From: Ruminococcus sp. AF41-9
GTDB lineage: Bacteria; Bacillota; Clostridia; Lachnospirales; Lachnospiraceae
Assembly: GCF_003477525.1 (NCBI RefSeq)
Contig: NZ_QUDO01000010.1
Location: forward strand, 1-64,000
Direction: 5' to 3'
Length of the DNA: 64,000 nt
Numbering within the stretch: position 1 is the stretch's first letter; the number at the start of each line of letters is the position of its first letter. The notes beneath the pieces are model-generated. The model was not told the DNA's origin and ran no database searches. It saw nothing but the letters and a program-made list of their open reading frames with translations. Below, in pieces: positions 8,183-16,282 of the stretch. Position numbers and translations under genes: made by a program.

Positions 8183-8350
8183 TCAATAGCTATCCCTGTT
8201 ATCTTGCTGTCTACGCTTAGCCTGCAACGTTGCCGCGACAGACTCAAGACTCGCTTCAAATGCTGTGGTTAGTAGCTTATTTGATGAGGTTTCCGCCTGC
8301 TTGAGTTCAATCTTTTTTATAATCTTTAATCCTCTGTAATTTGATCCCTT
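8183..8350 (-). mobile_element. Possible C-terminal fragment of a mobile-element protein
   Basis: An open minus-strand frame without a start gives a basic, helical tail (IKKIELKQAETSSNKLL ... LQAKRRQQDNRDSY) and stops at 8183. It abuts a truncated RpiR-like gene and a plasmid-like ParA/ParB block. The residue style suits the C-terminus of a transposase, recombinase or mobilisation protein, but I cannot name the family. The flanking 8007-8182 stretch shows no supported feature. Confidence 0.3.
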
Positions 8351-8655
8351 GTGTCAATTCGTTCTTTAAATTCACATTTTCTACTTATCAATGTAAGTAA
8401 ATATTCTGTTATCACATTTAAAGCTGTGGTGGAATGGCAAAAGTTCATACTATCCGTTGGCACTATCAATATGTCATCAGCATATGAGGAAAGGATACTT
8501 GCCACATCGTTGATAACAAGATAAATTTGGGCACCATTTTTCTTTGCATATTTCAGATACTCAAGATCAATTTTATAAAATCTGGAAAAAACAAACATCA
8601 AGACAACGTCTCCTTCTTCCAGATCCTGAATTAAAGAAATAGGATTATTACTGAT
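8326..8655 (-). pseudogene. Truncated MurR/RpiR-family regulator (SIS domain only)
   Basis: The frame is open from 8655 and encodes the second half of a SIS domain: SLIQDLEEGDVVLMFVFS, then YLKYAKKNGAQIYLVIND, DDILIVPTD and ALNVITEYLL. RpiR regulators are about 280 residues with an N-terminal HTH; here the HTH and the first part of the SIS domain are missing and a stop codon (8656-8658) precedes the remnant. An internal ATG at 8601 gives a 91-residue frame, but it is unlikely to be functional. The break point borders the ParA/ParB segment, consistent with insertion or deletion by a mobile element. Confidence 0.6.
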
Positions 8656-8878
8656 TTACTGGCAAAAGGGCAATAAAAAACAGCTTCCGGCACACCCGTT
8701 TTTTTAACGAGAGCCTGAAACTTCCTTACTGCCCTTTCTGCTAATTTACAGCATCCTCTATTTTATTTTCCGTCTGATGTCCCGGTCAGACTTCTTTGCA
8801 TTTCTTTCCGTTTTTATGTTCTTTTCATTTTCCATCAAAACAGAATAGTCTCCCATTGCATCATAGGGACACTGCTTC

Positions 8879-9298
8879 CTATAGATTAAATTTTCTTGTC
8901 TGGTCATCAATCCTGTCTCCCTTCTTTGTTTCTGTCTCTTTCTCTCTGTTTTCCATTTTAGCAACACAGAAACCTATTATCCTTAGCATATATGGGGAGT
9001 TTTTTTGTTTTTCACCCCATATATGGTGAAATTTCACCTTCACTGCCTTTTGAGTTCCACAGTTCATCAGCTCTGCGATTTCTTCCACCGTGAAAATAAT
9101 ATATACTCTGTCCTCTGAATCCAGCCATCGGTTCTTAATGCTCATGCTCATACGGTCCAGCATCAGACCGTATAATACCTTTGCTTCACAAGAAAGAGCT
9201 TTAAAGCATGGTTCTGTAAACAGCACTTTCGGGACACGGTAAAAGCTGTATTGTTCCGCTTCCATTCCCGTAAAATAATCAAACTGTATCTTCTGCAT
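8879..9298 (-). CDS. RepA-N-terminal replication initiator-like protein, truncated
   Basis: Residues 1-82 match the RepA N-terminal domain of Firmicute plasmids and ICEs: FDYFTGMEAEQYSFYRVP, then KVLYGLMLDRMSMSIKN and IFTVEEIAELMNCGTQKAVK. Family members normally continue with a wing reading MKELD...GIGLIEK. Here the frame instead runs through a hairpin (8987-9038) into unrelated charged sequence, so the domain is cut short. An overlapping second frame (8758-8967) continues with charged sequence and could be the original C-terminus displaced by a frameshift. The start overlaps the parB stop by 20 bases. Confidence 0.6.
   Translation of the reverse strand: MQKIQFDYFTGMEAEQYSFYRVPKVLFTEPCFKALSCEAKVLYGLMLDRMSMSIKNRWLDSEDRVYIIFTVEEIAELMNCGTQKAVKVKFHHIWGEKQKNSPYMLRIIGFCVAKMENREKETETKKGDRIDDQTRKFNL
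8987..9038. repeat. Inverted repeats inside the repA-like gene
   Basis: CATATATGGGG (8987-8997) pairs with CCCCATATATG (9015-9025), separated by a T-rich loop. The perfect 14-base palindrome GGTGAAATTTCACC (9025-9038) follows at once. The pair sits exactly where the RepA domain homology stops, so it may be an insertion scar or a plasmid control site. Confidence 0.55.
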
Positions 9299-10184
9299 CT
9301 GCTACTCCTTCTCTGTTTTGTTTCCATTTATCCAAAAGCATAAAAATAACTTCTTCTATCTGTTCTTTAGAATATGTCTCTGGAAAATAATTGCCGATTT
9401 TTTTTGCCGGAATCGTCACATTGATTTTACTGTTTTCTTTTTTCAATAAAACGGCATAGATATAACCCTGATTTAATTTTCCATTTGCACTGCATTCCTT
9501 TAATTGTTCTGCCTGTTGTTTTGACGGAAAGATATTACTGTTGACAATTCCTTCCAGAAGCCATTCCTGTTCCTGTGGTTTCAGATAAGACAATTTTTCT
9601 CCCACTATCATAGGGATTTTATTATCGTCCACATATTCCAATAATCCATCTGATAATGAAGCCAGACGGATATATCTCTGCACGGTTCTTCCACTGTCCC
9701 CGGCTGTTTCACCAACCATATCTGCCGTATATTTTTCACCTTTACTTCCCTGGTGCTTCATAGCATCATATTTCATCTTATAGGCATGGGCCTTTTCACT
9801 TGGCAAAATATTTTCACGCTGAATGTTGGAATCGACCATAATTATGACAGCTTCATCATCTGTATAGTTTCGGACAAGGACCGGCATAGTTGTTTTGCCA
9901 CACAGTTCACAGCCTCTTTTTCTCCTGTGACCTGAAATCAGTTCATATCCACCTTCTGATCGGGGTCTTACCAGGGCAGGATTTAAAACACCATAGTTTT
10001 TAATACTCTCTACTGTCTCAGCCATTTTTTCATCATCGCTCACACGAAATGGATGATTTTTAAAAGGATGGAGCTTTTCCAATTCTATTTCCACAACCTG
10101 GTTCATACTCTTTTCCGGTGATTCTTCCAATCCCAGTAACTCATCATAAGAGGTAAGCTGAATCTCTTTTTTCGGTCTACGCAT
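9279..10184 (-). CDS. parB: ParB/RepB/Spo0J-family partition protein
   Basis: A 301-residue ParB-type protein. The N-terminal nuclease/CTPase fold has ELEKLHPFKNHPF and the signature ELISGHRRKRGCEL. ENILPSEKAHAYKMKYDAM follows, then the central HTH (VGETAGDSGRTVQRYIRL). It overlaps parA by 8 bases, as in plasmid and ICE partition operons. The sequence is the plasmid/ICE type rather than the chromosomal Spo0J type. It would bind parS-like sites and act with ParA in segregation, or be a relic of that function. Confidence 0.88.
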   Translation of the reverse strand: MRRPKKEIQLTSYDELLGLEESPEKSMNQVVEIELEKLHPFKNHPFRVSDDEKMAETVESIKNYGVLNPALVRPRSEGGYELISGHRRKRGCELCGKTTMPVLVRNYTDDEAVIIMVDSNIQRENILPSEKAHAYKMKYDAMKHQGSKGEKYTADMVGETAGDSGRTVQRYIRLASLSDGLLEYVDDNKIPMIVGEKLSYLKPQEQEWLLEGIVNSNIFPSKQQAEQLKECSANGKLNQGYIYAVLLKKENSKINVTIPAKKIGNYFPETYSKEQIEEVIFMLLDKWKQNREGVADAEDTV

Positions 10185-10953
10185 GTTTCAACACCTCCTG
10201 AACCAGTTCTCGATAACTGTCTGCACCTTTGCTTTTTCCATCATAAGAAAAGATACTTACACCCTCCGATGCTGTTTCTGCAAGGCTTTCCGTTCTCGGA
10301 ATCGTCTGCTCAAAAATCTTAATGTCATTTCCGTATGTAGTTTTAATTGCCTGTTTGTTTCTCTTTGCATTATTGTAACGGCAATTATCCATTGTGAACA
10401 AAATACCTTCTATCTGCAATTCCGGATTAAATCTCTGGTGGATTCCTTTTACCACTTTCAATAATTCCATAAGTCCATCTGCCGCATAATATTGTGGCTG
10501 TACCGGAATCAGAACGCTGTCCGCTACACTTAACGCATTGATTGTCAGCATTCCCAATGATGGCATACAGTCAATCAAAATATAATCATATTCATCTTTC
10601 AACAGTTCCAGATACTCTTTCAGTACTTTTTCCCTATCTTCAACAGTAAATAAGGACATGTCCATTCCGGCAAGCAATTTATTGGACGGAATCAGATCCA
10701 TCCCTTCTTCATGATGCAAGACTGCTTCCTTTGGATCAAACTCCAGTCCCATGATGATATTTTCCATCATACTCTTTAAAGTCACTTTGAGATTTTTGGG
10801 AAATCCCAGTCCCATTGTCAGATGTCCCTGTGGATCTGCATCTACCAGCACTACTTTTTTCCCATTCTTTGTCAGTCCGGCTCCCAGATTGATGGTTGTC
10901 GTTGTTTTGGCTACTCCGCCCTTCTGATTTGCAATAGCAATTACTTTACACAT
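10177..10953 (-). CDS. parA: ParA-family partition ATPase
   Basis: A 258-residue ParA/Soj-type ATPase with the deviant Walker A QKGGVAKTTT at about residues 10-19, switch VDADPQGHLTMGLG and Walker B DYILIDCMPSLGML. It is typical of plasmids and integrative conjugative elements in Firmicutes. It lies directly upstream of parB with an 8-base overlap. Fifteen bases separate it from a small DUF3970-like gene. Confidence 0.9.
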   Translation of the reverse strand: MCKVIAIANQKGGVAKTTTTINLGAGLTKNGKKVVLVDADPQGHLTMGLGFPKNLKVTLKSMMENIIMGLEFDPKEAVLHHEEGMDLIPSNKLLAGMDMSLFTVEDREKVLKEYLELLKDEYDYILIDCMPSLGMLTINALSVADSVLIPVQPQYYAADGLMELLKVVKGIHQRFNPELQIEGILFTMDNCRYNNAKRNKQAIKTTYGNDIKIFEQTIPRTESLAETASEGVSIFSYDGKSKGADSYRELVQEVLKHA

Positions 10954-10968
10954 ATACTTTCCTCCGAT

Positions 10969-11130
10969 TTACTGTTTTTCTTCTACTTCTACATAAACAC
11001 GAAAATATTTACTTGTTCCTTTATTTGCGTAAGCATCAGATACTTCCAGGACATCCAATTCCTTATGCTTTTCCAAAATACGGCGAAACCATTGAATGTC
11101 CTTTAAAGTACCCTGTAATCTAATTTTCAG
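10969..11130 (-). CDS. DUF3970-like small protein, probable CTG start
   Basis: A 53-residue protein with the pattern KIRLQGTLKDIQWFRRIL ... KYFRVYVEVE, as in DUF3970 proteins found beside ParA genes on mobile elements. The homologous region begins at CTG 11130. GGGAGG (11145-11140) lies nine bases before that codon, inside the end of the upstream gene, whose stop overlaps this start. A longer ATG start at 11214 would add 28 residues read from another gene's coding sequence. The CTG start is therefore preferred, with translational coupling likely. Confidence 0.6.
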   Translation of the reverse strand: MKIRLQGTLKDIQWFRRILEKHKELDVLEVSDAYANKGTSKYFRVYVEVEEKQ

Positions 11131-11587
11131 TATATATATCCTCCCAGTCTTTGTAAAAGCAATACTCTGGATAACGGATTTTAATGGCTTCCCAGAAATA
11201 CCGGGCATATCCACAGCAAAACAGATCTTCTACGGTATAACACTGACATTCTTTCAACTGATCTTCTTCTGCTTCGTAATCTCCGACGCTTGGTGTTCCA
11301 TTACAATACAGGTTAAATGCCATACGGACAATTCGTAAACTTCCACTGGTCTGCCACCCTTCCTGCAGGCATTCCGTTTTTACACATCCAGTTTTAAAAT
11401 TATAGATTTTATTCACATTATTTCTTGTGTCTCTGTCGATACCCAGGCAATAAACCAAAGCCCGATGGTAGACATCCTGATATCTGCATTTTTTCAAATA
11501 TTCCTCATAAAATTTTTCGTGTTCCCTGCTCTTGAAAGTAATTGTGCGAGAATTGCTATTCTCTGCTCTTAACGCTGTGTTTGTCAT
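11120..11587 (-). CDS. DUF6075-family protein of the plasmid-like block
   Basis: A 155-residue protein with the motif block EHEKFYEEYLKKCRYQDVYH, ALVYCLGI and YARYFWEAIKIRYPEYC, which I recall as DUF6075, a family common on Firmicute ICEs and plasmids; function unknown. ATG 11587 was chosen over 11593 because GGAGG then sits nine bases away. It is the first gene of the block reading toward parA and parB. Confidence 0.7.
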   Translation of the reverse strand: MTNTALRAENSNSRTITFKSREHEKFYEEYLKKCRYQDVYHRALVYCLGIDRDTRNNVNKIYNFKTGCVKTECLQEGWQTSGSLRIVRMAFNLYCNGTPSVGDYEAEEDQLKECQCYTVEDLFCCGYARYFWEAIKIRYPEYCFYKDWEDIYTEN

Positions 11588-11593
11588 TTTCAT

Positions 11594-11873
11594 TTTCCTC
11601 CTGAATTTTTAATATTTTGGTATAAAAAAGACACTCCATTTCTGAAATGCCCTATAAAAAATAGGGACACCCGCTTTTAACAAGTATCCCTATAATCTAT
11701 CAATGATCTGATAGCTCTCTATTCATTTTCATATTCAAGATTCTTTGTGTTCCCCGTCCCGAGGTCTAACGCAACAACAACGGTTACTTTCTTCACAAGG
11801 CTCTTTTCTTTGTGATTTTCACCTATTTTTCTGAAACTGAAAAACTCTACAAAGTGCGTAAATTCAAGGATTT
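11594..11873. other. Junction region between the plasmid-like block and rlmD
   Basis: The gap holds a perfect hairpin, CCCTAT-N5-ATAGGG (11651-11667). A startless minus-strand frame ending at 11719 reads KKVTVVVALDLGTGN and runs back into the end of rlmD in another frame. No full gene or tRNA is seen. The open frame leaving rlmD would fit a recombination junction at the rlmD 3' end, a known type of ICE target. Confidence 0.4.
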
Positions 11874-13241
11874 CTACATATTCTTCCTTTGTAGCAACAC
11901 CACAGTCTCCACATGAACCGTCATCCCAAACTGATCAACTGCACAAACCTTACGAAGTTCATACCCTCTCTCACACAAATACTTCAAGTCTCTAGCCAAC
12001 GTAGCACTGTCGCAGCTTACATACACAATCCTCTCCGGATTCATCTCGACCATAGTCTCCAGCAGTGTCTCATCGCATCCTTTTCTAGGCGGGTCCACAA
12101 CGATGACATCTGCGTAAACACCATTTTTCTTATACTCTCTCGGCAGTACTTCTTCCGCTTTACCTACAAAAAATTCCGTATTCTCCAGCCCGTTAAGTTT
12201 TGCATTCTCTTTCGCGTTCTCAATCGCCGCCGGAACGATTTCCACGCCGCGGACGAATTTCGCTTTCTGTGCAAGGAACAGAGAAATGGTTCCAATTCCG
12301 CAGTAGAGGTCCCAGACTGTTTCCTCACCGTGAAGATCTGCATATTCCAGTGCCTTTGCATAAAGTTTCTGCGTCTGACGCGGGTTTACCTGATAGAAGG
12401 ACAGTGGAGAAATCTGATAGGAAATGTCACCAATCTTATCTGTGATATACTCCTGACCCCAGAGCAGACGGATTTCTTCGCCAAGGATCACATTGCTTCG
12501 TTTCTTGTTCACATTGATGGTAATACTGGTCATTCCCGAAATCTCGCACAGGGATTTCACCAGCACATCTTCTCCCTGAATCTTATTTCCATTCAGGATC
12601 AGACAGACCATCACTTCTTTTGTGAAATAGCCGTAACGGATCAGGACATGGCGCACGAGTCCCTTGCCGGTCGCTTCATTGTACGGTTCGATTCCGTATT
12701 TCTCCATATGTGCGATCACACGGTCCAGAACTTCTTTGTTCTCGGCTACGCCAAGTGCACAGTCACGGTTCTCAATAATATTATGGGTTCTCCCTGCATA
12801 GAAACCGGTCACGATTTTTCCCTCTTTGTTTCTGCCTACCGGGAACTGCGCTTTATTTCTGTAATGGAAAAGCTCATCCATGCCAATGATCGGCTCCATA
12901 GGAATATCTGTAAAACCGCCGATACGCTCCAGATGACCTTTCACTTTATTGGTTTTAAATACAAGCTGCTGCTCATAGGAAAGTGCCTGAAGCTGGCATC
13001 CTCCGCACTGACGGGCGAATGCGCACTTTGGCTCCACTCTGTAGGGAGACGGCTTCAATACCTCCATCAGACGTCCATATCCATAATGTTTCTTTGCCTT
13101 GATAATTTTTGCTGTTACCGTATCTCCGATGACTGCGTCCTTGACAAAAACGGTGAAGCCATCGGCTTTTCCGATACCTTCACCGTCAATTCCGCAATCT
13201 TCTATCTCTAACGTAACAAGATCGTTCTTACGAAATTCCAT
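11874..13241 (-). CDS. rlmD: 23S rRNA (uracil-5-)-methyltransferase, RlmD/RumA type
   Basis: A 455-residue enzyme that methylates a uracil of 23S rRNA with SAM. An N-terminal TRAM domain (about 1-60) is followed by the Fe-S cysteines CAFARQCGGCQ, the SAM motif DLYCGIGTISLFLA, the motif VDPPRKGCDE, and the catalytic cysteine in IVYVSCDSATLARDL. Length matches the family. It is 5 bases downstream of the YhaM-like gene, forming an operon. Its 3' end borders the mobile block. Confidence 0.92.
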   Translation of the reverse strand: MEFRKNDLVTLEIEDCGIDGEGIGKADGFTVFVKDAVIGDTVTAKIIKAKKHYGYGRLMEVLKPSPYRVEPKCAFARQCGGCQLQALSYEQQLVFKTNKVKGHLERIGGFTDIPMEPIIGMDELFHYRNKAQFPVGRNKEGKIVTGFYAGRTHNIIENRDCALGVAENKEVLDRVIAHMEKYGIEPYNEATGKGLVRHVLIRYGYFTKEVMVCLILNGNKIQGEDVLVKSLCEISGMTSITINVNKKRSNVILGEEIRLLWGQEYITDKIGDISYQISPLSFYQVNPRQTQKLYAKALEYADLHGEETVWDLYCGIGTISLFLAQKAKFVRGVEIVPAAIENAKENAKLNGLENTEFFVGKAEEVLPREYKKNGVYADVIVVDPPRKGCDETLLETMVEMNPERIVYVSCDSATLARDLKYLCERGYELRKVCAVDQFGMTVHVETVVLLQRKNM

Positions 13242-13246
13242 AAAGA

Positions 13247-14194
13247 TTACACCTCATCTGTTCTTCTTAAGTTTGAATCAAACAGTCTGTTAAATCCAAG
13301 CCATTCTTTTTTGCTCTTATTTGCGGCAAAAATTTCTGTAATGGTTTCCATTCTTGCATCTGTATTGTCTGCAAGATTCAGCGCAACCGCCTCAACCAGT
13401 GCGGGTTTCTTCGGAGAGCCGTATTCCAGTTCTCCGTGATGTGCCAGGATACAGTGGATCAGTTCATTTTTAAGTACTTCCGGGAAATCCGGGATCTGTG
13501 ATACGCGGTCATGGATCATCTGTGCTCCCATATAAATATGTCCCAGAAGCTGTCCCTCATCTGTGTAATCATTTAATGGAAAAGAAGACAGTTCCCTTGT
13601 CTTTCCGATATCATGAAGGAGTGCTGCTGTGATCAGAAGATCTCTGTTGATCACCGGATACGCTTTTGACATATAATCACAGAGTCTGGCTACCCCCAGG
13701 GTATGCTCCATCAGGCCGCCGATAAATCCATGATGTACGGTTTTCGCTGCGGAATGTCCCTCAAATGCCTTGATAAATTTCTCATCCTCTATAAACAGAT
13801 TCTTCAGAAGTGCTGACAGATATGAGTCCTGTACACTGTCAATAAATGCCTTTAACTGGCTGTACATATCATCTGTACTGTTCTCGCTTACCGGAAGGTA
13901 ATCTGCCGGATTATACTCATCCTCGGAAGCTTTGCGCACACGCTTGATATTTAACTGCATGGCACCTGCAAAACTGGTCACATCTCCCATGACATCGATA
14001 TAATCCAGTGCATCAAAGTCATCAATTCCCAGGGAATTCGGGTCCCAGATCTTGCCATCCATGATCCCGGTCTTATCCTGAAGGATAATGTTCTCATATG
14101 GCTTTCCATTCTTCGTCACTGCGGCCTGTTTCTGCTTGCACAGATAAATCCCGCTGATTCTGTCCCCTTCATGTAATTCATTTAAAAAACGCAT
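13247..14194 (-). CDS. YhaM-like 3'-5' exoribonuclease (OB fold plus HD domain)
   Basis: A 315-residue protein. An OB-fold nucleic-acid-binding domain occupies about residues 1-95. An HD phosphohydrolase domain follows, with its metal-binding histidines and aspartates in HTLGVARL, AALLHDIGK, LLGHIYMG and ILAHHGELEYGSP. This is the architecture of B. subtilis YhaM, a 3'-to-5' exoribonuclease. Length and motifs are intact. It precedes rlmD by 5 bases. Confidence 0.87.
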   Translation of the reverse strand: MRFLNELHEGDRISGIYLCKQKQAAVTKNGKPYENIILQDKTGIMDGKIWDPNSLGIDDFDALDYIDVMGDVTSFAGAMQLNIKRVRKASEDEYNPADYLPVSENSTDDMYSQLKAFIDSVQDSYLSALLKNLFIEDEKFIKAFEGHSAAKTVHHGFIGGLMEHTLGVARLCDYMSKAYPVINRDLLITAALLHDIGKTRELSSFPLNDYTDEGQLLGHIYMGAQMIHDRVSQIPDFPEVLKNELIHCILAHHGELEYGSPKKPALVEAVALNLADNTDARMETITEIFAANKSKKEWLGFNRLFDSNLRRTDEV

Positions 14195-14351
14195 AAAATC
14201 TGCCTCTCTATCCTATATTTCTCCTGTATTTCGATTGATACGATCATCCTCAATCGTACATTCTGATCATATACTTTCATATACTTCTATTTTCATATGA
14301 TTCTGCTTTCACATGATTCAGCTCCCGTTCAGAGTTATCGCTCCTCAATCG

Positions 14352-15614
14352 TTACTGTATAATCTTTCTCCACATAATCTCCGCCCGAATTTTTGCGCAG
14401 GCAGTCACTGTAATCTTCTCTCCTGCTTTCTTTGTCTGCAGATATGTATAATAAGACTGCATGCTCTCTGTCAGATTTCCGTCTATCTTACTGATAATGT
14501 CACCGCTCTGAATCCCGGCTTTCATTGCCGGAGAAGCATTCTCCGTACGCTCCACATAAAGTCCCTGTCCGATTCCCAGATGTCTGCACTGTGCCTGGCC
14601 GATCTCTTTTCCGTAAATTCCTGTGTATCTGGACTTTTCTCCATTGGATAAACGTTCTACCAGAGGAAGGATCTGAGAAATGGAAAGTGCATGGATATTA
14701 TCGCCGTCACTGTCGCTTCCCTTCAGGATCATACCGGTCACATTTCCTGACGTATCCAGAAGAATGCCGCTTCCGTCCTCACTGCCCTGCATATCCGTGG
14801 ACAGTACTTCATATTCTGTATCAGCGGCTGACAGTTTTTCAGACACAGAAGTCACCATTCCGTACACCACTGCATCACTGTCTCCCGCCGGACTTCCGAT
14901 TGCGATCACCAGATCACTCTGTGACGGACTCTGCGTATCGGTCAGGTCAGACACTTCGATCTCTTCTATGGTGTTCTCATCCAGAAGGCTCTTTTTCACA
15001 GTGGCAACTGCCAGTTCGGTATCCTCATCGCCCTTGCAGATTTCTCCAGATACTGTAGTACCATCTGCAAAAGTGATCTGCAGTTCATGCAGGTTCTCCA
15101 GTTCTTCCTCATAAGTCAGAATATAAAACTGCGTATCTGTTTCCAGGAAAATAAGTCCCTCCGAATCTCCCTGCTGCATATAGGAATTATCCAGCAGGTT
15201 TTCATCCTGCGAAATCCCGCACACAGTCACCAGCGATTTCTGAGATTCCTGTGCGATCTTCAGTACTTCTTTATAGGTTTCCCCATAGAGTGCAAGAGGA
15301 CTTTTCTCCTCCTGTACATCAGGAACCGTGTTTTCTGTTTCCACAGTCTTTTCTTCAGAGACTGCTTCTGTTTTCTCCATGGTTCCTGAATCTGCCAGTT
15401 CAATTTTCTGCTGTATATTCTCTTCTCTGTCAGTCAGAACCGGAACCATCCCTGCAAAAGTCGCTGCCGCACAGCCGCCGAACAGAACACCGCATCCTGC
15501 AATGGTCAGCAGTCTGCACGCCATCTTTCTGCGGTCTGTGGGCTGTTTCTTAATGGTTTCCTGTATAAACTGATATTCCTGTGTATTCTCTCTTCTATCC
15601 ATGTCCTGTCTCAT
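14352..15614 (-). CDS. Membrane-anchored HtrA-like protein with PDZ domain, catalytic triad apparently lost
   Basis: About 420 residues: a short cytoplasmic tail, one transmembrane segment near 35-60, an acidic linker, a trypsin-like fold and a C-terminal PDZ domain (GLYVERTENASPAMKAGI, then GDIISKIDG). In HtrA proteases the histidine lies in LTNNHV; here the position reads ILTYEEEL. The aspartate of SDIAL becomes Glu in DTELAV, and GNSGG becomes EDGSG. It is therefore probably a non-catalytic binding or sensor protein. ATG 15614 was chosen because AGGAG lies 9-10 bases upstream; the TTG at 15641 has no good ribosome site. Confidence 0.75.
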   Translation of the reverse strand: MRQDMDRRENTQEYQFIQETIKKQPTDRRKMACRLLTIAGCGVLFGGCAAATFAGMVPVLTDREENIQQKIELADSGTMEKTEAVSEEKTVETENTVPDVQEEKSPLALYGETYKEVLKIAQESQKSLVTVCGISQDENLLDNSYMQQGDSEGLIFLETDTQFYILTYEEELENLHELQITFADGTTVSGEICKGDEDTELAVATVKKSLLDENTIEEIEVSDLTDTQSPSQSDLVIAIGSPAGDSDAVVYGMVTSVSEKLSAADTEYEVLSTDMQGSEDGSGILLDTSGNVTGMILKGSDSDGDNIHALSISQILPLVERLSNGEKSRYTGIYGKEIGQAQCRHLGIGQGLYVERTENASPAMKAGIQSGDIISKIDGNLTESMQSYYTYLQTKKAGEKITVTACAKIRAEIMWRKIIQ

Positions 15615-15816
15615 AAAACTCTTTCTCCTGTTATGCCTCAATCCAGGTCCGATACACCCTGATAAACATTCACTGTCAGGACTAACAAATCCATGAGTTA
15701 TTCTAACAAAAAGATATGAATTTTTTATGAATAGAAAATAGATTCTTGATACAAGAAAGAATCCTGCCCGGAGAGTCTTTATCTCCCGGAAACATTATCT
15801 GTAATCTCCTGTGACA

Positions 15817-15850
15817 TAAAAAAACCTTGTACCATTAAGATACAAGGTTT
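15817..15850 (-). terminator. Terminator of tRNA-Leu
   Basis: A 10-bp stem (15822-15831 with 15841-15850) with a 9-base loop is followed on the minus strand by a T run, directly downstream of the tRNA. Confidence 0.8.
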
Positions 15851-15854
15851 CTCA

Positions 15855-15939
15855 TGCGGAAGATGGGACTTGAACCCACACGAGCGCAATGCTCACAAGA
15901 TCCTTAGTCTTGCTCGTCTGCCAGTTCCGACACTTCCGC
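15855..15939 (-). tRNA. tRNA-Leu(AAG)
   Basis: An 85-nt class II tRNA. The acceptor GCGGAAG pairs with CTTCCGC, the D arm contains AACTGGCAGA, and a long variable arm (GAGC/GCTC) and T loop GTTCAAG are present. The anticodon stem CAAGA/TCTTG encloses the loop CTAAGGA, giving anticodon AAG after U33. No CCA is encoded. An A at position 34 would need deamination to inosine (TadA) to read CUC as well as CUU. Confidence 0.9.
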
Positions 15940-16148
15940 ATATCGCGTTTCTTTTTAAGTTCTAAGTTTTACTTATTGTTGCGACAATTGGTACTATACC
16001 AAAAACTCTATAAAGTGTCAATAGTTATTTTAAATTTTTTTTATTTTTTTTGGAAAAACTTTCCAGAAACCTCCAAAACGCATCAAAACTCCCCTGCTGC
16101 CTCTTTTTCCGCTTTTCATAACCTGCAAAATCATATATAATAAGAAAG

Positions 16149-16242
16149 GTATTTCCGCATTACCCATACAGATGCGAAATACTCCCACTATTATTTTTCA
16201 GTGAAACCAATAATTTCACTGCTTGTACATCATATATGTACA
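16149..16242 (+). promoter_or_regulatory. Three successive hairpins upstream of mutS2
   Basis: Stem 1 is GTATTT/AAATAC plus CGCAT/ATGCG (16149-16182). Stem 2 is CAGTGAAA/TTTCACTG (16199-16221). Stem 3 is TGTACA/TGTACA (16224-16242). They lie 40-130 bases ahead of the mutS2 start. They could form a structured leader or regulator sites; no known riboswitch class is recognised. Confidence 0.45.
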
Positions 16243-16282
16243 GACAGAATCAGAAAAGCAAATCAGGAGATATTTATCAGAA

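Noticed and set aside
8758..8967. 69-residue minus-strand frame overlapping the repA-like gene
   Set aside because: Charged and out of frame with repA; it may be a displaced repA tail but shows no family match, so it is only mentioned under repA.
11913..13211. 432-residue plus-strand frame opposite rlmD
   Set aside because: It is the antisense shadow of rlmD, whose Fe-S, SAM and catalytic motifs are complete.
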